NCBI GenBank assembly: GCA_964519895.1
Contig: CAZFLE010000018.1
Location: forward strand, 18,336 to 82,335
Origin: CAYFPX01 sp964519895
GTDB taxonomy: Bacteria > Myxococcota_A > UBA796 > CAJQPC01
Direction: 5' to 3'
DNA: 64,000 nt
Shown here: one piece after another, positions 60,134 to 64,000 of the stretch
Layout of the letters: each line of letters begins with the position of its first letter
Position numbering within the stretch: position 1 is the stretch's first letter
Position numbers and translations under genes: made by a program
The notes under the pieces: generated by a model
Seen by the model: only the letters and a program-made list of their open reading frames with translations
Told to the model about the DNA's origin: nothing
Database searches by the model: none

Positions 60134-63100
60134 TGCCCCCGGGGCTTCCGTTCGGGTTCGCTGGATAGGTCCTCGCCACGCTTCCCCGGTTGTCGACAAA
60201 CCGTCCGGCCACCAGCGCGTTCGCGCATTCGGAGTCGTCGTCGAACATTACGCGCCCCTCGCCGTGGGCCACGGCCACCGGCAGACGACTGCCCGCCATG
60301 CCAGCCAGCAGCACGCTCGGGCTCTCCAGGATCTCCACTGTGCTGACCCGAGCCTCGAACTGTTCGCTTCGATTCTTCACGAACCGAGGCCACGCCTGGG
60401 CGCCGGGGATCAGCTCCTTCAGCTGCGACAGCATCTGGCAGCCGTTGCAGACCCCCAGGCTGAACGTGTCCGGTCGGCCAAAGAACGCGGCGAACGCGGC
60501 CCGGGCCACCGGGTGGAACAGCACGCCCTTGGCCCAGCCCCCAGCGGCGCCCAGCACGTCGCCATAGGAGAACCCGCCGCAAGCGGCCAGGCCCTGGTAG
60601 GTGGTCAGGTCGTCCCGGCCGGACAGCACGTCCGACATGTGCACGTCGATGGCATCGAAGCCAGCGGCGGCGAACGCGGCGGCCATCTCCAGCTGGCCAT
60701 TGACCCCTTGCTCCCGCAGGATGGCGACCCGGGGGCGGAGGGTGTTCGCGAACGGGGCACAGACGTCGTCGGCCGGGTCGAACGTGAGCACCGGTGAGAT
60801 GCCTGGGTCGTCGGCGTCGAGCAGGGCGTCAAAGGCCTCCTGGGCGCAGGTCGGGTCGTCGCGCAGGGCCTGCAGCTGGTGGCTGGTCGCCCCCCAGGCC
60901 CGGTGCAGGTCCACCAAGGGCTCGTCCAGGAGGATCCGGCCGTCGGCGAACAGAGTGACTCGCCGGTCGTCCGTGGGCGCCCCGAGCACGCGCACACAGC
61001 CTGCCAGCCCCGCGGCCTCCAGCTGGCGTGTCACCACCTGCCGGTCGGCGTCCCGCACCTGGAGCACCCCGCCGGGCTCTTCGGCGAACCATGATCCGAC
61101 CTCGGGGCTGCCCTGGAGCGCCAGGCCGGTCCGTCCAGCGAACGCCATCTCCAGCGCCGTCACCAGCACCCCGCCGTCGCTCACGTCGTGCCAGGCCAGG
61201 GCCACCCCGTCCCGGATCAGGGGCCGCAGGGCTTCGAGCAGGGCCTTGAGCCGGCGGGGGTCGTCCAGGTCCGCCGGCTCTGCGCCGAGCTGTCCGTGGA
61301 CCTGGGCCAGGGCCGAGCCCCCGAGCCTGGCGGCCCCGGCGCTCAGGTCCACGTGCAGGAGCACCGTCTCGCCTGCGTCCAGCCGGAGCTGGGGTGTCAC
61401 GTGGCGGCGCACGTCCAGGACCGGCGCAAAGGCCGAGATGACCAGGCTCAGGGGTGCCGTGACCTGGTGCTCGCCGACGTCGTCGGTCCAGCGGGCCCGC
61501 ATGGACATGGAGTCCTTGCCCACGGGAATGCAGATGTCCAGGGCGGGGCACAGCGAGAGCCCCAGTGCTTCGACCGTGTCGTACAGGTTCGCGTCCTCGC
61601 CCGGGTGCCCGCCTGGGGCCATCCAGTTGGCGGACAGCACGATGCGGTCGGTGGACTCCAGATCCACGCCGGCCAGGTTGAGCAGCGCCTCGCTGACCGC
61701 CAGGCGGGCGCTGGCTGGCCCGGAGAGCAGGGCCACTGGCGGCCGCTCTCCCAGGCTCATGACCTCGCCCGTGAAGCCGGTGTAGTCGGTGGTGGTGAGG
61801 GCGCAGTCCGCCACGGGGACCTGCCAGGGGCCGACCATCTGGTCCTGCACCACGGTGCCGGTGATCGAGCGGTCACCGATGGTGATCAGGAATTCCTTGC
61901 TGGCCACGGTGGGCAGCGCGAGCACCCGAGCCAGGCACTCGCCCAGGTCCAGGCCTGTGGCGTCGAAGGGGATGCGCTCGGGGGTCGCTCGCACGACGTC
62001 CCGGTGCATCTTGGGCGGCTTGCCCAGGAGCACTTCGAGAGGCATGTCGATGGGGGGCTGGCCCAGCAGCCGGTCGCCCAGCACCAAGGTCTTGTCGCCG
62101 GTGGCGCAGCCGACCAGGGCCCACGGGGCGCGCTCTCGCTCGCAGATGGCCGCAAAGACCGGCAGGTCTGCGTCGGAGACGGCGAGCACGTAGCGCTCCT
62201 GGGCCTCGTTGCACCAGATCTCCATCGGGGACAGGCCGGGCTCGTCGCAGGGCACGTCGCGGAGCTCGAACACCGCCCCCCGCCCGGCGTCGTGCACCAG
62301 CTCCGGGAGGGCGTTCGACAGGCCGCCAGCCCCCACGTCGTGCACCGAGGCGATGGGGTTCTCCAGGCCCAGGGCGATGCAGCGGTCCAGGACCTCCTGG
62401 CAGCGCCGCTCCATCTCGGCGTTGGCACGCTGCACGCTGGCGAAGTCCAGGTCCTCGGAGCTCTCGCCGGTGGCCATGCTGCTCGCGGCACCGCCTCCCA
62501 GGCCGATGAGCAGAGCAGGCCCGCCGAGCACGATGATGGCTGCGCCCTTGGGGATGCCGTCTTTTTGCACGTGACCGGGCCGCACGTTGCCGTAGCCGCC
62601 GGCGATCATGATGGGCTTGTGGAAGCCTCGCCACTCGGTGCCGCCGCCGACCGCGGGTGTCTCCAAGCAGAAGGACCGGAAGTAGCCGGCCAGGTTCGGG
62701 CGGCCGAACTCGTTGTTGAAGGCGGCGCCGCCGATGGGTCCCTCGAGCATGATGTCCAGGGCGGAGGCCATGCGCGGCGACGTGCCCACGCCGGCCTCCC
62801 AGGGCTTCGGTGCCCCGGGCAGCTTCAGGTCGCTGACGCTGAAGCCGCAGAGGCCGGCCTTGGGCTTGCCGCCCCGGCCAGTGGCGCCCTCGTCGCGAAT
62901 CTCGCCGCCGTTGCCGGTGGCCGCCCCAGGGTGCGGCGAGATGCCCGTGGGGTGGTTGTGGGTCTCCACCTTCATCAGCATCGACGCGGACTCGCGGTGC
63001 ACGCGGTACTGCCGGTCGTGGCCGTCGGGGAACCAGCGTTCCACCACGTAGCCGCCGACCACCGCCGAATTGTCCTTGTAGGCGCTCTCGGTGAAGCCAG

Positions 63101-63830
63101 GGGCGTGCCGGTGGGTGTTGCGGATCATGCCGAAGAGGCTGTTCGGCTGAGACTCGCCGTCGATGGTCCAGCTGGCGTTGAAGATCTTGTGGCGGCAGTG
63201 CTCCGAGTTGGCCTGGGCGAACATCATGAGCTCGGCGTCGCTGGGGTCCCGGTCCAGCTCGGTGAAGGCGTCGACCAGGTAGTCGATCTCGTCGGTCGCC
63301 AGGGCCAGGCCCCAGGCCGCGTTGGCAGCGATCAGAGCGTCTCGGCCCTGGGCCAGGACAGGCACGTGTCGCAGGCCACGAGGCGCCTCGGTCTGGAAGA
63401 GGGCCTCGCAGGCCGCGGTGTCTGGCAGCACGGCCTCGACCATGGGGTCGTGCAGCAGCGGCGCCAGGACCTTGGGGTCCGCGGGTCCCTCCAGTGCCCA
63501 GCCCACTGCCCTCTCGATGCGCCGCACCGCATCGAGGCCACAGTTGGTGGCGATGTCGGTGGCCTTGGACGACCAAGGAGAGATCGTGCCGGGCCGGGGG
63601 GTGACGACCAGGTCCAGATCCGGGGTTGCGGAGGGGGCCGGGTCCGGGCCATAGGTCAGCAGCGCGTCGAGCACGGATCGTTCTTCGGCCGTCAGCTCGC
63701 GGGCCGTGTCGACCAGGTGGACCCACCAGGCCTGCAGTCCGGTCAGCGCCGGGGCCCGTTCCTGGGCAGCCGACAGGGCCTTGGCGAGGCGGAAGTCCGA
63801 GCGGGCGGGACCACCGATCAGGGCAAGCAT
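59976..63830 (-). CDS. purL: Phosphoribosylformylglycinamidine synthase, large single-chain form
   Basis: A 1284-residue enzyme of purine biosynthesis that converts FGAR, glutamine and ATP to FGAM. It matches the gammaproteobacterial/eukaryotic single-chain type end to end: the N-terminal VTPRPGTISPWSSKATDIAT, the HNHPTGISPHPGAATGNGGE segment (H291, H293), two AIRS-like synthase halves, and the C-terminal class I glutaminase with GVCNGCQML (nucleophile C1128) and the end MPHPERVFRSVTNSWVPREW. The start MLALIGGPARSDFRLAKAL aligns with the family N-terminus. It ends overlapping the tail of the opposite-strand membrane-protein gene by 158 bp. Confidence 0.98.
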   Translation of the reverse strand: MLALIGGPARSDFRLAKALSAAQERAPALTGLQAWWVHLVDTARELTAEERSVLDALLTYGPDPAPSATPDLDLVVTPRPGTISPWSSKATDIATNCGLDAVRRIERAVGWALEGPADPKVLAPLLHDPMVEAVLPDTAACEALFQTEAPRGLRHVPVLAQGRDALIAANAAWGLALATDEIDYLVDAFTELDRDPSDAELMMFAQANSEHCRHKIFNASWTIDGESQPNSLFGMIRNTHRHAPGFTESAYKDNSAVVGGYVVERWFPDGHDRQYRVHRESASMLMKVETHNHPTGISPHPGAATGNGGEIRDEGATGRGGKPKAGLCGFSVSDLKLPGAPKPWEAGVGTSPRMASALDIMLEGPIGGAAFNNEFGRPNLAGYFRSFCLETPAVGGGTEWRGFHKPIMIAGGYGNVRPGHVQKDGIPKGAAIIVLGGPALLIGLGGGAASSMATGESSEDLDFASVQRANAEMERRCQEVLDRCIALGLENPIASVHDVGAGGLSNALPELVHDAGRGAVFELRDVPCDEPGLSPMEIWCNEAQERYVLAVSDADLPVFAAICERERAPWALVGCATGDKTLVLGDRLLGQPPIDMPLEVLLGKPPKMHRDVVRATPERIPFDATGLDLGECLARVLALPTVASKEFLITIGDRSITGTVVQDQMVGPWQVPVADCALTTTDYTGFTGEVMSLGERPPVALLSGPASARLAVSEALLNLAGVDLESTDRIVLSANWMAPGGHPGEDANLYDTVEALGLSLCPALDICIPVGKDSMSMRARWTDDVGEHQVTAPLSLVISAFAPVLDVRRHVTPQLRLDAGETVLLHVDLSAGAARLGGSALAQVHGQLGAEPADLDDPRRLKALLEALRPLIRDGVALAWHDVSDGGVLVTALEMAFAGRTGLALQGSPEVGSWFAEEPGGVLQVRDADRQVVTRQLEAAGLAGCVRVLGAPTDDRRVTLFADGRILLDEPLVDLHRAWGATSHQLQALRDDPTCAQEAFDALLDADDPGISPVLTFDPADDVCAPFANTLRPRVAILREQGVNGQLEMAAAFAAAGFDAIDVHMSDVLSGRDDLTTYQGLAACGGFSYGDVLGAAGGWAKGVLFHPVARAAFAAFFGRPDTFSLGVCNGCQMLSQLKELIPGAQAWPRFVKNRSEQFEARVSTVEILESPSVLLAGMAGSRLPVAVAHGEGRVMFDDDSECANALVAGRFVDNRGSVARTYPANPNGSPGGITALASADGRATILMPHPERVFRSVTNSWVPREWGAEGPWLRLFRNARMFVR

Positions 63831-63912
63831 CGCAGCGCCTCCTGGATGAGGCCGCGGCTAACCGGACGCCGGCGCAGGCTCTGGGGCAGGCCGGCAACGA
63901 TCGCCTGCGAGG

Positions 63913-63999
63913 TCACCGCTGCCCCCCGGCAACCGGAGGCTCTTCGCGCTGCGCCAGTCGCCGGAGTGGCACGGAATTGCGCCACAACCCGGCCTGGCG
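63913..63999 (-). CDS. Possible 3' end of a gene entering from beyond the window
   Basis: On the minus strand a frame open to the window edge encodes RQAGLWRNSVPLRRLAQREE and PPVAGGQR before a TGA at 63913-63915, with coding-like third-position GC. If real, it lies 82 bp upstream of purL on the same strand. With only 28 codons visible, no function can be proposed and it may be noise. The intervening 63831-63912 shows no clear promoter. Confidence 0.3.
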   Translation of the reverse strand, partial: RQAGLWRNSVPLRRLAQREEPPVAGGQR

Positions 64000-64000
64000 C

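Overview
The window is about 70% GC chromosomal DNA from a Gram-negative bacterium, most likely Myxococcota (formerly Deltaproteobacteria). The evidence is the density of predicted lipoproteins (about 16 with a visible lipobox), repeated MopE-type motifs (DCDD...PGA.E.C.G.D.DCDG), FG-GAP, C-type lectin and fibrinogen-like domains on surface proteins, a MYXO-CTERM-like sorting tail on an SD-repeat protein, and GTG/TTG starts. The sequence is a draft or metagenomic scaffold: each of the two 100-N gaps is flanked by an exact 55-bp duplication, the signature of unmerged k=55 contig ends. Most genes sit in tight operons with 1-4 bp stop/start overlaps. Layout: 1-2.5 kb holds a lipoprotein start, a TPR-2OG oxygenase, a triple palindrome and two small secreted proteins. 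2.5-6.1 kb is a TetR, fatty-acid desaturase and metallo-beta-lactamase-fold lipoprotein operon with a promoter/operator candidate. 6.1-14.4 kb holds two divergent operons of large secreted proteins. 14.6-19.2 kb has a small lipoprotein, a DUF1697 protein, a Crp/Fnr regulator and a HEAT-repeat protein pair. 19.2-25.9 kb has CotH, fibrinogen-like, MopE-type and SD/thrombospondin-3 surface proteins, both gaps and the first 51-bp repeat array. 26.1-27.3 kb is a polytopic membrane protein with a pseudopilin-like tail. 27.3-43.7 kb is the standout: a five-gene, 16.4-kb operon of very large proteins without signal peptides (PhoD-like phosphatase of 1183 aa, then proteins of 1144, 980, 1581 and 577 aa). 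43.8-48.8 kb has an outer-membrane barrel, the second 51-bp array, a beta-propeller lipoprotein with a (DT)n linker, and a gene graveyard that includes an internally deleted sensor kinase. 48.8-55.7 kb has an AcrA1-like bidomain reductase, a sulfatase-fold lipoprotein, a GT-C-like glycosyltransferase and a large lipoprotein. 55.8-59.1 kb is a metzincin protease operon. 59.2-63.8 kb has a membrane protein whose 3' end runs antisense into purL, and purL itself, the only clear housekeeping gene. How the genes fit together: most products are predicted to act at the envelope or outside the cell, as adhesion or recognition modules, proteases or lipid-modifying enzymes. The desaturase operon and the acyl reductase point to lipid remodelling. 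The five-protein operon looks like one cytosolic multi-protein complex of unknown role and is the best candidate for an undescribed system. No rRNA, tRNA, CRISPR array, intact insertion sequence or replication origin was seen.
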